DNA from: Pseudovirgaria hyperparasitica
Lineage: Eukaryota; Ascomycota; Dothideomycetes; Acrospermales; Acrospermaceae
Direction: 5' to 3'
DNA: 32,740 nt
Assembly: GCF_010093815.1 (NCBI RefSeq)
Contig: NW_022985574.1
Span: forward strand, 55,311 to 88,050
This document shows positions 20,620 to 32,172 of the stretch, piece by piece. The position numbers and the translations under genes were made by a program. How positions within the stretch are numbered: the first letter of the stretch is position 1; each line of letters starts with the position of its first letter. A model generated the notes under the pieces. The model saw only the letters and a program-made list of their open reading frames with translations. It was not told where the DNA came from and made no database searches.

Positions 20620-23600
20620 GAAGCTTATAATATAACTACCGTCTTAACCGATAATAAACCACTCGTCTTTAGTATACTTACTAGTAACTACTATTCTAAC
20701 GACGAGTATAAACTCAAGAAGGTCCAAAGTAGTAAGGCTCCCGTTCCTACTTATACTACCTATTAGATCTCTCTTATATAGAGCGATCTATAGTTAACCT
20801 TTGGGAATATCTATGGTATTAGTAGAGAAATAGATGGACTTAAGTAGGAATAAGCAAAAACTTAAGCCGAGCTTAAGCTAGTAGTATTTAAGACTCGTGG
20901 TAAAGGTCACGGCTTCGAAGAGTCGATTAGTTATATATATAGATTCCTTGAATTCCCTAAGTACCGCTCTTAGATTAAGTTACGTACTCGCTTCTAATGG
21001 ATTAACAAAGGGAAATTAGTATCCTTAATAAGCTTACTCCGCTTTAATCGTACTAATATCCTTCTATTATCCGACTACCCTACGGTATAGATCTTTAAGG
21101 TTAAGTAAGTAGGCGACTTCATCGAGTATTTTTCTAAACTTCCTAATCTTATTATAAGTGAAGCGGATAAAGCTAATATACTATATATTAACACCGGCCT
21201 CTACGAAGACCCTCGCGACTTTTAGATTATCGAACTTATAGCTAGCGAGCTTCTTAGTATAGGTTTTACTATTCTATTATATATCGGACCCGATATAATA
21301 TATAAACGAGTAAAGTAATTCTTCGAAGATCTAGTTGCTTATACTATAGTTCGTATCTTGCTACCGCTACGTAACCCTATGGATCTTACCAGCTTTAATA
21401 ATAAGCTTAAACTAGAGAGCGATCTAATTAATTCATGGTATATAGGAGTTACTACTCTCTATATATAATACGGCATAATAAGTAGGCCGGATAGTTGGCC
21501 CTAGATCTCTATTCTCCACCGCGAGTCATTCGATAAGAAATTTAACTACCTAATATATATTACTATAAGTACCTTGTAAGACGAATAGGCGGATCTCCCA
21601 TTATTCTAATTCTAAGACGTTACTATTAGGTATATCTAGCTCTTAGGTGTTACTCGGGCGCTCTTAGCTATCGTCTATCCTATTAATGCGAAAGGATTCT
21701 ATCGCATAGAACTAGGTAGTCGTAGGTACCTTAAAGTGGATTTAAAGGATTATAATAACGATACGTACCGCTTTAAAGTCCTTTAATTTCGCCTAGGCGT
21801 TCTTCTATTCGAATACCTCGCTCTAAAAGTCTTTAATAAGGTTAGGCGTCCTCCTAAAGTACCTAAGGTACCGATTATATTAATGGATGCGGTTACTAAT
21901 ATAACTCGAGCTCGTCCTAAATATTTTATTCGGACTAGCGACACTAGTTTAAGTACGATTAGGTCGTCTCTTACTACGCTTATAGGGTTTATAGACGTTC
22001 CGGCTTTAGTTAGCGTATAAACCTACGATAAGCTTACTAAGTAATATATTAATACGTGCTAGAAACTAACCTACCACGCCGTATAAGCTTCTAGAGACGG
22101 CGGCGTAGACGACTACGCCGCTTAGGATACGTTTAATACGATGGTCCTTAATATTATCGTAGACTTAGTGTCTATGTCTCTAATATATAGGTCCCCTAAC
22201 CCTAACGACGAGATTCTAGATTATAGTATAGAGCCTTAGAATACTCTCGTTACTCTTTCTAAATTATCTATATCCCTAGATAATAATAAGGACACGAATA
22301 TAGAATATAGTCACGATGTTATTAGCGACGAAGGTTCTATTACTAGCCCCGTCGCCGATATACATACACTTCTAATATCGTCCAAAGTCCACTCTAGTAT
22401 TCTATCCCCTTTGCCACCCTCTATATAGGATCTAATACTCGGTAATAACTATCTAAATCTTTAACCCGTCGACTACAACCGCTACGTTAAAGATTATGAA
22501 AGATTCCACGATCTCTAGGATATTATACGTTCGGAACTATCTCCCTAATAATAGTATATCTATATATAGGCGACGGACGTACTTAGGGCTTAGTTCCTAC
22601 TTCACGGCTATAGAGGAGCTAGGAAGAGCTATTTATAGCTTCGTCTACTACTAGCTATACTTCTAATTAATAAAATAAACGGTGCTTCTATTATCGCTTA
22701 TACTACTAAGGTAGTTATCCTATCTAGCGATGTAATAGCGCACCTCCCTACGCCAGGTTCCACCTAAACATATAGAATATATATATATGTTATTATCGGC
22801 CTAACTAACGAAACCTACGACGACGCTATAAGAAAAGCATATAAATATATAAGTAATATATTTACTTACTATAAGTCTCTAAAGATACCGGTTATTCTTC
22901 GAAGATACCCCGAAGCCGTTAATTAAGAGGTTTTCTTTACTATAGCTAGACTATCTCGTCGCGGCGACCCTCTTATTAGGCCAACCTAGAACGATGTAAT
23001 AGGCGGTACTATCCTCGCGTAAGCCTAGGCCGACTATAGTAAACGACTATCAGAATATAGCACGGATCCCCGTGCTCGTCTATGGGAACTATATACCGGT
23101 TACGTTACGCTCGAGGTCGTTAGACTCGTTAAATCTCGATACTAATATAAATAGATCTCTAAGAATTTCGAGAAAGAAACGGCTCGGCTATTACGCGCTA
23201 TCTATAAACGTTACGCTTATAATAAGGACATGCCTAAGAAGGAGTATAATAGGATGAACGAGCTATACCTCGCTACCTAGGACCTAGTTACTATCTACGC
23301 CTAGATTTATATAGGGACCCTATATGTTATGAATATCGCTAAGGTAGTCTATAATATATATCCGATTTTAGTCGTGATGGAAGAGGCTACGTGTATCCTT
23401 AAAAGTAATACACTCGGGATTATCGTTAATTATACTACTATAGAATAGTAACTAACATTTATTTACGTCGGCGACCTACGCTAGCTCGATACCTACTAGC
23501 GTAATAGTACTAATATATAGGCCGCGAACTAGAGGATCTCCTTTATAAAGCGCTAGATATAATATAGTTTCCTAACTACTCGCCTTACTAAGTTAGAACG

Positions 23601-24618
23601 CTTAGTTCCTAGGATAATAAACGTTATATCGCTAATTACTTACTCGGGCGAGCTAACGACCTCGCCCCGCATAATGAATAATATTAATATACTACTCGTA
23701 GAGACCGTTTAATAAATATTTAGAATCCGCGGCTATTAATACGTCGTATACGCTAACATTAACGGGGATCACGCGCACATAGTAAATAACTTAATATATA
23801 ATATAGACTTATTACGTTTCACTTAGTAGATTATTACTAAGCTCTTCTATTATAGCGTTATACTCGATCACGTACTCTATATTTCTATATACGCCGCCTA
23901 ACGTAATCTGTTTAAAGGGATGGTTAGGAACTCGCTTCTAACTACACTTACCGCAGTAGATAAAGCTCGATTTAATGCCCTACCTAAGCCGGTATAGAAG
24001 CTTGTCTAATGGCGTTCATGGGACGGTTCTTAGAGTTATAATAACGATATAGTCCTTATTAACCCGGTCTAAACTAATCGCTTTGGCTTCCTCTCGGAAG
24101 TAAACTATAACGTTATTACTATTACGCGCGCTAAATAGATAATAGTTATTATTACTAACTTCGTATCTCTTAAGAGGTAGAAAGTCCTAGACGGCGTACT
24201 TGGCGAGATATAGAATAAGTACTCTAAGATTCATGCAATATACACGTGCACGACCCCCGACCTAGATAGCCTCCCTCTACTCTCTAACATACCTAATCTC
24301 TAATATAGTCGCCCTATACTTAGTGTTAGAGAGAGGGGAGAATAAAGTAATTAATAAACTACCGATAGTACTAAGCCCTATAAGCCGCTGGTCTACCGTA
24401 AATATAACGTCGAAGGATATAAGTCTATTAAGTATCTAAGAGGGTCGACGCTTACATGTAATAACTATTAGGACATCGGCCATAAAGCTAATGTTTACTC
24501 TAAACCCAAGACGCTTACGGGTACGTTTTACTATAATTATAGGACTACCGGTTATACTTAGTGTTATTATCCTAGCCGCACTAAATTACTAGCACGTATA
24601 AATAGTAATAATCCAGTT

Positions 24619-24702
24619 AATACTACTAGAGCTAATACTACTAGAGCTAATACCACTAGAACTAATACTACTAGAACTAATACTACTAGAGCTAATACTA
24701 CT
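24619..24702 (+). repeat. 15-bp in-frame repeat encoding N-T-T-R-A
   Basis: Five full units of AATACTACTAGAGCT (two with ACT in the fifth codon) and a partial sixth follow the zinc knuckles in the helicase frame. They would give a basic, Asn/Thr-rich C-terminal linker. Confidence 0.85.
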
Positions 24703-25200
24703 AACGAAGTAACTACTAGTAGCTAGGACGATAGAGACTACGAGGATGCCGGCCGAGACGGTAGTATTATAATATATAAAGATATAGAAGTTAATTAGTA
24801 ATAGTATACAATTAGACTTACGTGTTAGGGCTACTTAGTTACGGCTTCTTAGTAAGTATACCTCTATATCCATTTTAGATATAGTCATGACATCCTACTA
24901 GGTAGATAGTTTAGCTCTATTAAAGACCTATTAAGGGTATTTCTATTACGTCTACTCTAGTATAGACGCGCTATTAGATAATACGGCGCTACTAGGCATG
25001 TTAACTAGTACCTACTAATTAAGAAATAAACACGATTCTATATCTACCGCGAGCCCCGGCCTAATAACGTAGGCTTCCTTTAGTTATCCCCTTTATACTT
25101 TTAAAACTACTTCTAGTCTTTATATCGGGAGATATTACCACCTAAAGAGAAAATATAAAAAAACATACGCCCTAATTAAAGCCTCTACCTTTAGACTTTA

Positions 25201-25789
25201 ACCATGATATATACGGGATATAGTAAACCTAAATATCGCGTACTTTAAAAGTATGGAAGGATACGATACTTAAATACGACGAAATATAGGCTTATAATAC
25301 TCGGAGAGTACCTAGGGATAAGCACATGAATATAAAATAGGATAAGACCAATGTGGCACCTTATACATGTATGGCCATATACCGTTCTAGATGTAGTTAC
25401 CTACGATATAATATTACGAGATAAGAATCATGGCTATCTAATTCTATTAAGGGTATTAGACGACATGAAGTAAATAACTACACGCCCGACCACGCCACGC
25501 TAAGTTACATACGTGTTATAAACGCGTGTTCGAGGAATAATAAGGATATAAATAAGGTTCACCTAGTAGGTGCCTCGTTATTCCGGCTTCTACCTCTATT
25601 ATCCGATCTATACCTCCGTCTTCCTCGCGTCTATGATATACTACGTATATACTATATAATTAGTCTATAAATTATAAATACTATATTAACTATATACGTT
25701 AACTACATACGATTAATATATTAAATCCGATTCTATAACAAAGTAACCGTCCGAATATAGTAATTACTATAGTACTACTTCGCATCTTA
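25201..25789. other. Gap between helicase and next gene relic
   Basis: The helicase frame remains patchily readable for another 100 bp. After that I see no convincing coding frame, and no repeat stands out. Promoter sequence for the next gene may lie at its 3' end. Confidence 0.35.
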
Positions 25790-27010
25790 AGCCTAGATAT
25801 ATAAGTAAAGCGTGAAGCTATGGAGGCGCGTGTAAGGTAGCTATATATAGAAGTATATACGGCTACTCTACTCGTAGACCATAGACGTTAAACTAAGAAC
25901 GAGCTTAGCGTAAAAAGAGCACGTGAGATTATTAATAAGGTAGCGGGCGAATTCCTAGTAGTATAGGAAAGAGTAGTAGAGTATATAGAGATGAAGGCGC
26001 TATACTATATCTACGACTAGGTACGCACTATAGTATAGAAAACCGTATATTATAGAAAAACTATCTCTAAGTGTAAGAAGAGGCGTGTAATTATAGCTCT
26101 ATATCCTATGACCTTATAATCCCCGCCTATCACGACCTTATAACCTCTATCTATCGCGACCTTATAACCCCCGTCTATCACGACCTTATAGCTCTCGTAT
26201 ACCACGACCTTATAGTCTATACTCGTAGCGGTCCCATAGCCTACTAACGTATATACTATAAGAAAAATTAAATTCATGATTAGATTCGACGATAACGCAT
26301 TCCTTAAAATACTAGTACCTACGTCTAACTAGTGGAAAGACTATAGCGACGCTTCGTGTATTAATTTAGTAGTATTTATACGGCGAATTAGGGTCTAATA
26401 CATAACGAAGACTAGGAGGGTACTTAACTAGAGCCGTACTACCATGCATTCTATCGTGCTAGTAGTTAAGTATATAATAAGTAAAACGGAACTAGAGGTA
26501 GATATTAGATGGCTCCTATAGTTAGTAATTAAATATATCCTAGAATATAGTAATAGTATAATACTCCTCGGCCTTAGATAGAATATAGATAGTATACCTA
26601 AAGTAAAACGAAATATAAACCAGCGACTAACACATGATAGTATAGACGGCTATATATAGATTACGCTTGAATAAATCCGCCCCTCCGTCCCTAATACTAC
26701 ACTTGCTACGATTAGTATAATAATAGTAATAGAAAGCTACCGTCTACGATGGTAGAGATACCTACGGAGATGGTATTATAGGTAGTAGATAGCATTACCT
26801 AAACGACTTAACCCTTCCTCTAGCGATACTATATATACTACTATCGGCACCCGGGAAGTCGCGAGACTAATCTATAAGCTCTAAAGATAGTAACTTCGAA
26901 AGCCTTAAAAGTACCTTAGATATAGAGGATATGGATATCGCTTTTAAAGACTAATAGGATAATGAAAAGGGTGCTAGAGGTAGTGAGAGTGGCGTGCGTA
27001 CTTGGCTAAG
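25790..27010 (+). pseudogene. Unrecognised gene relic with 8-residue T-x-L-x-P-x-S-I repeats
   Basis: Frame 2 is readable from about 25,790 to 26,885, then frame 3 to 27,009, giving about 405 codons with one indel near 26,885. The N-terminal part is charged (SVKRAREIINKVAGEF near 25,906-25,955) and leads to a basic stretch ISKCKKRRVII near 26,063-26,095. Four and a half 24-bp repeats follow. A globular-looking region comes next: KIKFMIRFDDNAFLK near 26,264-26,310, TMHSIVLVVKYI near 26,440-26,475, LLGLR near 26,570. The C-terminal tail is acidic (LDIEDMDIAFKD near 26,915-26,950). I recognise no family. It lies tightly between the two helicase-type genes on the same strand, so it may be a partner of one of them. 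Confidence 0.5.
26108..26225 (+). repeat. 24-bp in-frame repeat, about 4.5 units
   Basis: Units starting at 26,108, 26,132, 26,156, 26,180 and 26,204 share the core ACGACCTTATAACC plus CTATC. On the plus strand each encodes T-L-x-P-P-S-I-T, where x is TAA/TAG (probably Gln). The minus-strand reading (GYKVVIDG-like) is an open shadow because RIP stops fall on the plus strand. Confidence 0.8.
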
Positions 27011-27050
27011 GTAATGCGATCCGACGTAAGACGGCTTCTATCTACTATAT

Positions 27051-27180
27051 ATCGGTATATGCCCGATTCTACTAGCTATATAACTATGGCGTATATATTC
27101 GGTTAAGACGTTATAATACTAGTATAAGCCGGCGTCTACCTAGTTCACGTCGGGATACGCCCGGTTCTACTAGCTATATT
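27051..27180. repeat. Two 30-bp direct repeats 98 bp apart
   Basis: GCCCGATTCTACTAGCTATA at 27,061 recurs as GCCCGGTTCTACTAGCTATA at 27,159, each preceded by a CGGTATA- or CGGGATA-like word. The pair sits in the short gap between two gene relics and may be part of the promoter of the downstream gene. Confidence 0.6.
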
Positions 27181-27239
27181 ATTACTACGACTATAATCGT
27201 ATAAGATCTACTCTAATAATTAAATATTTACTTATATAC

Positions 27240-30200
27240 TTTACTTCCTCCGTACTTATTAAAATTACGTTATAATTACTAAACGCGGTAACTTAACTTC
27301 TACCGCCTAAATCTAGTTTTTATATCTTATTACCATTAACGCCGTCTTACTATCTATGGCCTAAGTCGTATATAGGAATAGATAGGTATAATAAGAGTTA
27401 CGACTATTCTAGTTTAACTACCGGCTATAGAATAGCTAACTATAATACGCATATACGACGTACGGAGGCCTTAAGCGTTAGCGCCCTTCTACCTTATATC
27501 TAGTACCTCTAAGGCCTATACCTAATACCCGAAATAAGTTATAATATATATAGGGCTACCATTATTAAGATAGTAAGTAAAGAAGTAGTAATAGAGCTTG
27601 AAACTAGTGGCATAGACACTACTATACTCTATAGGATAGTTAAGGAAACCGTTACTAGAGAATTTAATTGGCATATCGCGGCTATAAATAGTAAGTTAGT
27701 ACCGACGGTTACGACCATAGATATAATAGAGACTAAACTAGATATAGATACTATAGGCATAGGTACGTAGATATAGTTACCGCTAGAACATAAGGAGAAA
27801 GATAATATAGAAGATACTGAAATGGAAGACGACGTAGCTAGTATGCTTAGACACATATATATACACACGGTCCTAGATACTAACATTAGAGTAGTATCGA
27901 ATACAGGCGCGGTTATGACTACCGACATAGATAATCTACCTATAAATATCGTCGTGCCTAGCGAAGCTTATCTACGCGTAAACATACTAGCTATAGAGAT
28001 ATAGTTATAGTTACCGCTAGAATATACGGAGAAAGAGAACGTGGAAGATACTAAAATGGAAGACGACGCAGCTAGTATACTTAGACACATATATATATAT
28101 ATATATGGTCCTAGATACTAATATTAGAGTAGTATCGAAGATAGGTACGGCTATAACTACCGACATAGATAATCTATCTATGAATGTCGTCGTGTCTAGC
28201 GAAGCTCATCTACGCGTAAACACACTAGCTATAGAGATATAGTTATAGTTACCGTCGGAATATACGGAGAAAGAGAACGTGGAAGATACTAAAATAGAAG
28301 ACGACGTAGCTAGTATACTTAGATATATATATATATATATGGTTCTAGATACTAACATTAGAGTAGTATCGAAGATAGGTGCGCCTATAATTACTAATAT
28401 AGATAATCTACCTACGAATATCGTCGTGTCTAGCGAAGCTCATCTACGCGTAAATACACTAGCTATAGAGATATAGTTATAGTTACCGTCGGAACATACA
28501 GAGAAAGAGAACGTAGAAGATACTAAAATAGAAGACGACGTAGCTAGTATACTTAGATATATATATATATATATATAGTCCTAGATACTAATATTAGAGT
28601 AGTGTCGAAGATAGATGCGCCTATGATTACCGATATAGACAATTCCCCTACGAATGCCGTTGTGCCTCTAGATACCGGCGAGACTTATCTATAGCTGCTA
28701 GAAATAAAGAGGACACTCTCGGATAATATAGTAAACCTAGTCGATTCTCCGAAACGCCTAAAACTAGAATATATTATACTACTAGATATCGACTAGTAGA
28801 CACGTAAAAACCAGGAACTATTCGGGTTAGTAGATAATTTATATAGTAGATATATATCGGATAGTATATTAGCGAATAGCCTTAACTTTAAAATCCTTTC
28901 TATAGACGATAACTCTAACGGAGATGAAGTAAAGCTAGATATAGAGGACTTAATTCCGGTAGATAACGATGTTAGTACGAAACTATAGGAAGCGTAAGTT
29001 ATACTAAGAAGTAAGTAGGAATATATACTACCATACTAATGTACCTATAGAATATTCGCCGTTAATAACTCTAATAAAGTAGTCTAAGCTATCTCTTATT
29101 ATACGGAAGAGATGCGGTTACTTACTATAAGTATATTTAGGCTTGCGCTAGACGACCTAATAAAGGAGTTCGGCCATATACCTACTCTATATCTAGCCTT
29201 TAGTATAAGTGGGTTATATAGGCTATAGGCCGGCTAGTTACTCACGGTAGTTACTATGTTTAAGTAGCGGGCGGGTCTATGGAAGTACTAGATCTTAGTA
29301 GATAGCCTAGGGCTAGAGAAGATAATCGTGCTTATAACGTTCATCCGCCTCGCGTTTTATTAGGACTTTCTACGCGATAACATAGAACTTAATCTAGGAA
29401 ATTACCTATAACCGACTTAAGACTCGGGCATGGATAGGAAGTGCCTAATATAATCTCTGTATCCGATTAAATATCCGTGTAGCTAGACCAATGATTTTGT
29501 CTATGTGCCCCGCCTTTAAGGACTATTTATACTATACTACCTAAGGTCCCTTCTAATAGCGCATTAGCCGTAGCGCTTTAAATAGATATATAACGATATA
29601 GATAGCATGTTTACCGATTAAATTAATAAACGGAACCCGATAAAGATAATAGTGCGGCTAGCGTACTCGAAAACCCTTACTAACGCCTCTAGTATCCGAT
29701 AATTCTCGTATATAGACCGATAATACTTAGCTAAGAGATGCCTACACCCCGAATGGGAACATAGCGTCGATATTAGTAATACTACTAAATTCAAGACCGA
29801 CGAGGAGTATATTATTAGAGCATGGTCGATTCCCGTTAATAGAACCGCTACTACTAAATTTCCGTCGCGATACGCGAAGAACCATATAATCTATAGTACC
29901 GTCTAGAGTATGGAACCCTAATATCTTAAATCTTTTAAGGGACGCGTGGTTATAAGAGTAAAGAGAGCGAAATAATTTAGTACTAAAAATACTTAAACTC
30001 GCGAAGTAGTATTCCTTAGTATATTAATAGTAGACGAGTTCTATTCCGTAAAGAACCCCGATATAAAACAGTATAAATATACGATATATAATGCCCTTAT
30101 ATTTAGTATATAGGTTAGTATAACGCCCCTCTCGAATAGTCTAGTAGATATTCTAGCGGCTATCGAGGTAGGTGCTCCGGATAAGTTACCTAACTATATT

Positions 30201-31527
30201 AACGATAATACTACTAAAAGGGTATTCGAGAGCCTATAGAATAAAACTATAAGGAAGATTATTATAACGTGGTCGAATAAACTCCTTAGTTTAATAAAAG
30301 GTAAGCTGGTAGATACGATGGCCGCGATAGTCCGTAGGGCATTAGAAACCATAGAAGGTAAGCGTATACTACGTATGGTAGCCGATTAGTATTTACTATT
30401 CGTTCTATAACGGGAACTACTAACTAAATGGTTTAACGGAGAGGCATGTCTATCTACGATATCAAAGCTAGTAGTAGAGTTTATATCCGTCCCGGCTATA
30501 GAACTAGAGAAGATAATTATACGGTTATACGAGAATAGAGGTAGATAGTTTAATAATCTATAGTCTAACGGAACGCCGCGGGACTCGTAGGTATAATCTA
30601 CCGCCTAGAGTAAATCGAAAGGGGGTACCGGGTCCGGGCTTAACGTATACTACTATTAGGCTAGGCTAGCTACTATATATATACTACTTATATACCTTAC
30701 TAATAAAAAGATAGAAGACGAGTAAATTAATATCACGCTTACGCGTCGGAGGGATAGTAATAATAGTATACCGAGTAAGATAATTACTAATCCCGTACGC
30801 GAAGCGCTTCTATAGCTAGATAAGGCTATGCGAAAGGAGATAGTATTACTAGCTAATAAACACGCTTCGAAGGTAAACTAGATCCGTAACTTTATTAATA
30901 ATAACGTTTATAATGAAAGTACTAGACGCGCGCGACGAACATCCGCCGACCGCCTAGAGAAAATCGTACTTATATGTGCCGTACCGGCAAGCTTAATATT
31001 CCTATACTTAGTAAGTGTTTATACTATCTACTAGTAACGTAATTTACTAATATATATAGGTACTATATCCATATACACAAGCGAAAATGTTAGTATATTT
31101 ACTAGCCGGCCTAAGTACGTCCGAATTAAATAAGATATATAGATTATTTAGGTCGACTAAGTCGGATTCTCTATATATTCTACTAGTATTAGCTTCGTAG
31201 GTCTGCGAAGGACAAGACCTAATAGTCGCCGGTTTTATAGTATTAGTAGACTAATACTTACGTAAGGAGACGTGGCCGTAGGCAAGTATAAGATATTATC
31301 GCCATGGATAATATCGGCCTATAGTATATATATATACTTTGATTTTAGACTATTTAGAGGTCGAGGCTAGACTCGCCGCGTTAGGTAAGGTAATCGAAAG
31401 CACGAGGACATAAGCCTTAGACCTAGAAAAAGGAGATATAGCTACGGTAGAGATAGCTATACCTAATATACTAGTAATAGGCGTATACTTTAATCCTATA
31501 GAGATATAGTAGCATAGAAGTAAGTAA
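27240..31527 (+). pseudogene. SNF2-type ATPase relic with four 78-residue N-terminal tandem repeats
   Basis: About 1,430 codons, mainly frame 3. An N-terminal region (SYIGIDRYNKSYDYSSLTTG near 27,366) leads into four tandem 78-codon repeats (27,777-28,700). The ATPase follows: motif I VDSLGLEKIIVLITF at 29,298-29,342 (family ADxMGLGKT; Gly and Thr mutated, Lys kept at 29,319); motif II VDEFY at 30,030-30,044 (family DExH, His now Tyr); motif III SITPLSNSLVDIL near 30,118-30,156 (family SGTPLxNxLxEL). The C-terminal motif VI ASIRYYRHG-YRP at 31,282-31,320 (family QAxxRxHRIGQxRPV) and the downstream EVEARLAALGK lie in frame 1, so one indel lies between about 30,900 and 31,190. SNF2 proteins translocate on duplex DNA and remodel chromatin or strip proteins. 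The stop is near 31,510-31,527. It is the last gene before the right subterminal arrays. Confidence 0.75.
27777..28700 (+). repeat. Four 234-238-bp tandem coding repeats, each with an internal (TA)n tract
   Basis: Copies start at 27,777, 28,011, 28,249 and 28,483 (lengths 234, 238, 234, then a diverged end). Each encodes a unit with KEN-EDT-x-EDDVAS, VLDTNIRVVS, TDIDNLP and LRVN-LAIEI. The tract between CTTAGA and the following TCCTAGATAC/TTCTAGATAC is 19, 23, 19 and 21 bases in copies 1-4, giving shifts of +4 and +2 that cancel downstream. The two short open frames at 27,822-28,004 and 28,279-28,476 are pieces of copies 1 and 3. Confidence 0.9.
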
Positions 31528-31660
31528 GGTAGTCGGTTAATTAGCTTCTAAGAGACTAGATAGCATGGTAGTATAAATACGAACCGCTGTTTACTCGTGA
31601 TTACATGTCTATATATATCTATACGTGAAGAGAAATAAGATATTTATTCTATACCGTTAT
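31528..31660. other. Short gap between last gene and right subterminal arrays
   Basis: No feature seen apart from short TA tracts. The 3' untranslated region and terminator of the SNF2-type gene would lie here. Confidence 0.3.
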
Positions 31661-31975
31661 ATAGTAGGACGTTACTATATATACCGGCATATAACGGAAT
31701 GTTCCGACATGCGCCGGTATATTATAGGATATTCCTAGATACTCAAAGTATAGTCATAGTATAAAGTAGTATTACTATTATATGCCGGCATATAGTAGGA
31801 CGTTACTATATATGCCGGTATATAACGGGATCATGTTCTAATATACTATACGCCGCCGGTATATTATAGAATATTCCTAGATACTTAAAGTATAGTCGTA
31901 ATATAAAGTAGTATCGCTATACTATGCCGGTATTTAGTAGGACGTTACTATATATGCCGGTATATAACGGGATTA
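31661..31975 (+). repeat. Right subterminal direct repeats (about 131-142 bp, 2.3 copies)
   Basis: Copies begin at 31,661, 31,792 and 31,934 (the last partial), each opening with TAGTAGGACGTTACTATATA and then GCCGGTATATAACGG. The full copies share a second half containing GATATTCCTAGATAC and AAAGTATAGTC. The words GGACGTT and CGGTATA-AACGGGA are those of the left array read on the opposite strand. Position 235-550 bp from the right terminus suggests transposase-binding subterminal repeats. Confidence 0.8.
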
Positions 31976-31985
31976 AACGTTTTCT

Positions 31986-32172
31986 TAACGTTCGATAGAA
32001 CGATTCTAAAAGAACCGGGACGGCTCTAGGAGAACTAGAACGACTCCGGGAGGACTAGGACGACTCTAGGAGGATTAGAATAACTCTAGAAGTACCGGGA
32101 CGACTCTAGGAGGATTAGGACAACTCTAGAAGTACCGGGACCCATTTAGGATAACTTTAGAAGTACCGGGAG
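31986..32172 (+). repeat. Right-end 20-bp minisatellite, about nine units
   Basis: 20-bp units such as CTAGGAGAACTAGAACGACT run in register from 32,006 to about 32,125, with a decayed unit at 31,986 and offset units out to 32,172. Two variants partly alternate (CTAGGAGGATTAGAAYAACT and CTAGAAGTACCGGGACGACT). The array abuts the right terminal inverted repeat. The left end has only a short counterpart (AAGTACTCCTAAGTACTCCC at 10,122-10,141). Confidence 0.8.

Larger units (their letters stand above)
20131..25200 (+). pseudogene. SF1 UPF1-like (AAA_11/AAA_12) helicase with N-terminal hexapeptide repeats and C-terminal zinc knuckles
   Basis: One frame (frame 1) is readable for about 1,690 codons with no indel, broken only by RIP-type stops. 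Order: eighteen PYVQA-type repeats (residues about 56-163); a long unrecognised region; Walker A HGYRGARKSYL at 22,603-22,635 (family GPPGTGKS, Lys kept at 22,624); motif II VVMEEAT at 23,371-23,391; motif III YVGDLR-L at 23,464-23,484 with Gln now TAG; the motif V region WDGS-SYNNDIVLIN near 24,019-24,063; motif VI VITITRAK at 24,115-24,135. Two CCHC knuckles follow at 24,457-24,498 and 24,529-24,570, where Cys or His codons have become Tyr, then NTTRA repeats. SF1 helicases of this type unwind RNA or DNA 5'-3'. Zinc knuckles would add single-strand nucleic-acid binding. The start is uncertain: an in-frame ATG at 20,236 lies just before the repeats but coding appears to extend upstream. The last 400 bp may be a separate C-terminal domain. 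Confidence 0.75.

Noticed and set aside
23072-23257. Plus-strand 61-codon open frame
   Set aside because: It lies in frame 2 across the helicase, whose frame 1 carries all the motifs.
26050-26277. Minus-strand open frame with GYKVVIDG repeats
   Set aside because: Shadow of the 24-bp repeat, which is in frame with a longer plus-strand relic on both sides.
27629-27928. Minus-strand open frame of 99 codons
   Set aside because: It overlaps the well-supported plus-strand frame of the SNF2-type gene and its repeats. The Ser/Val-rich composition is that of an antisense reading.
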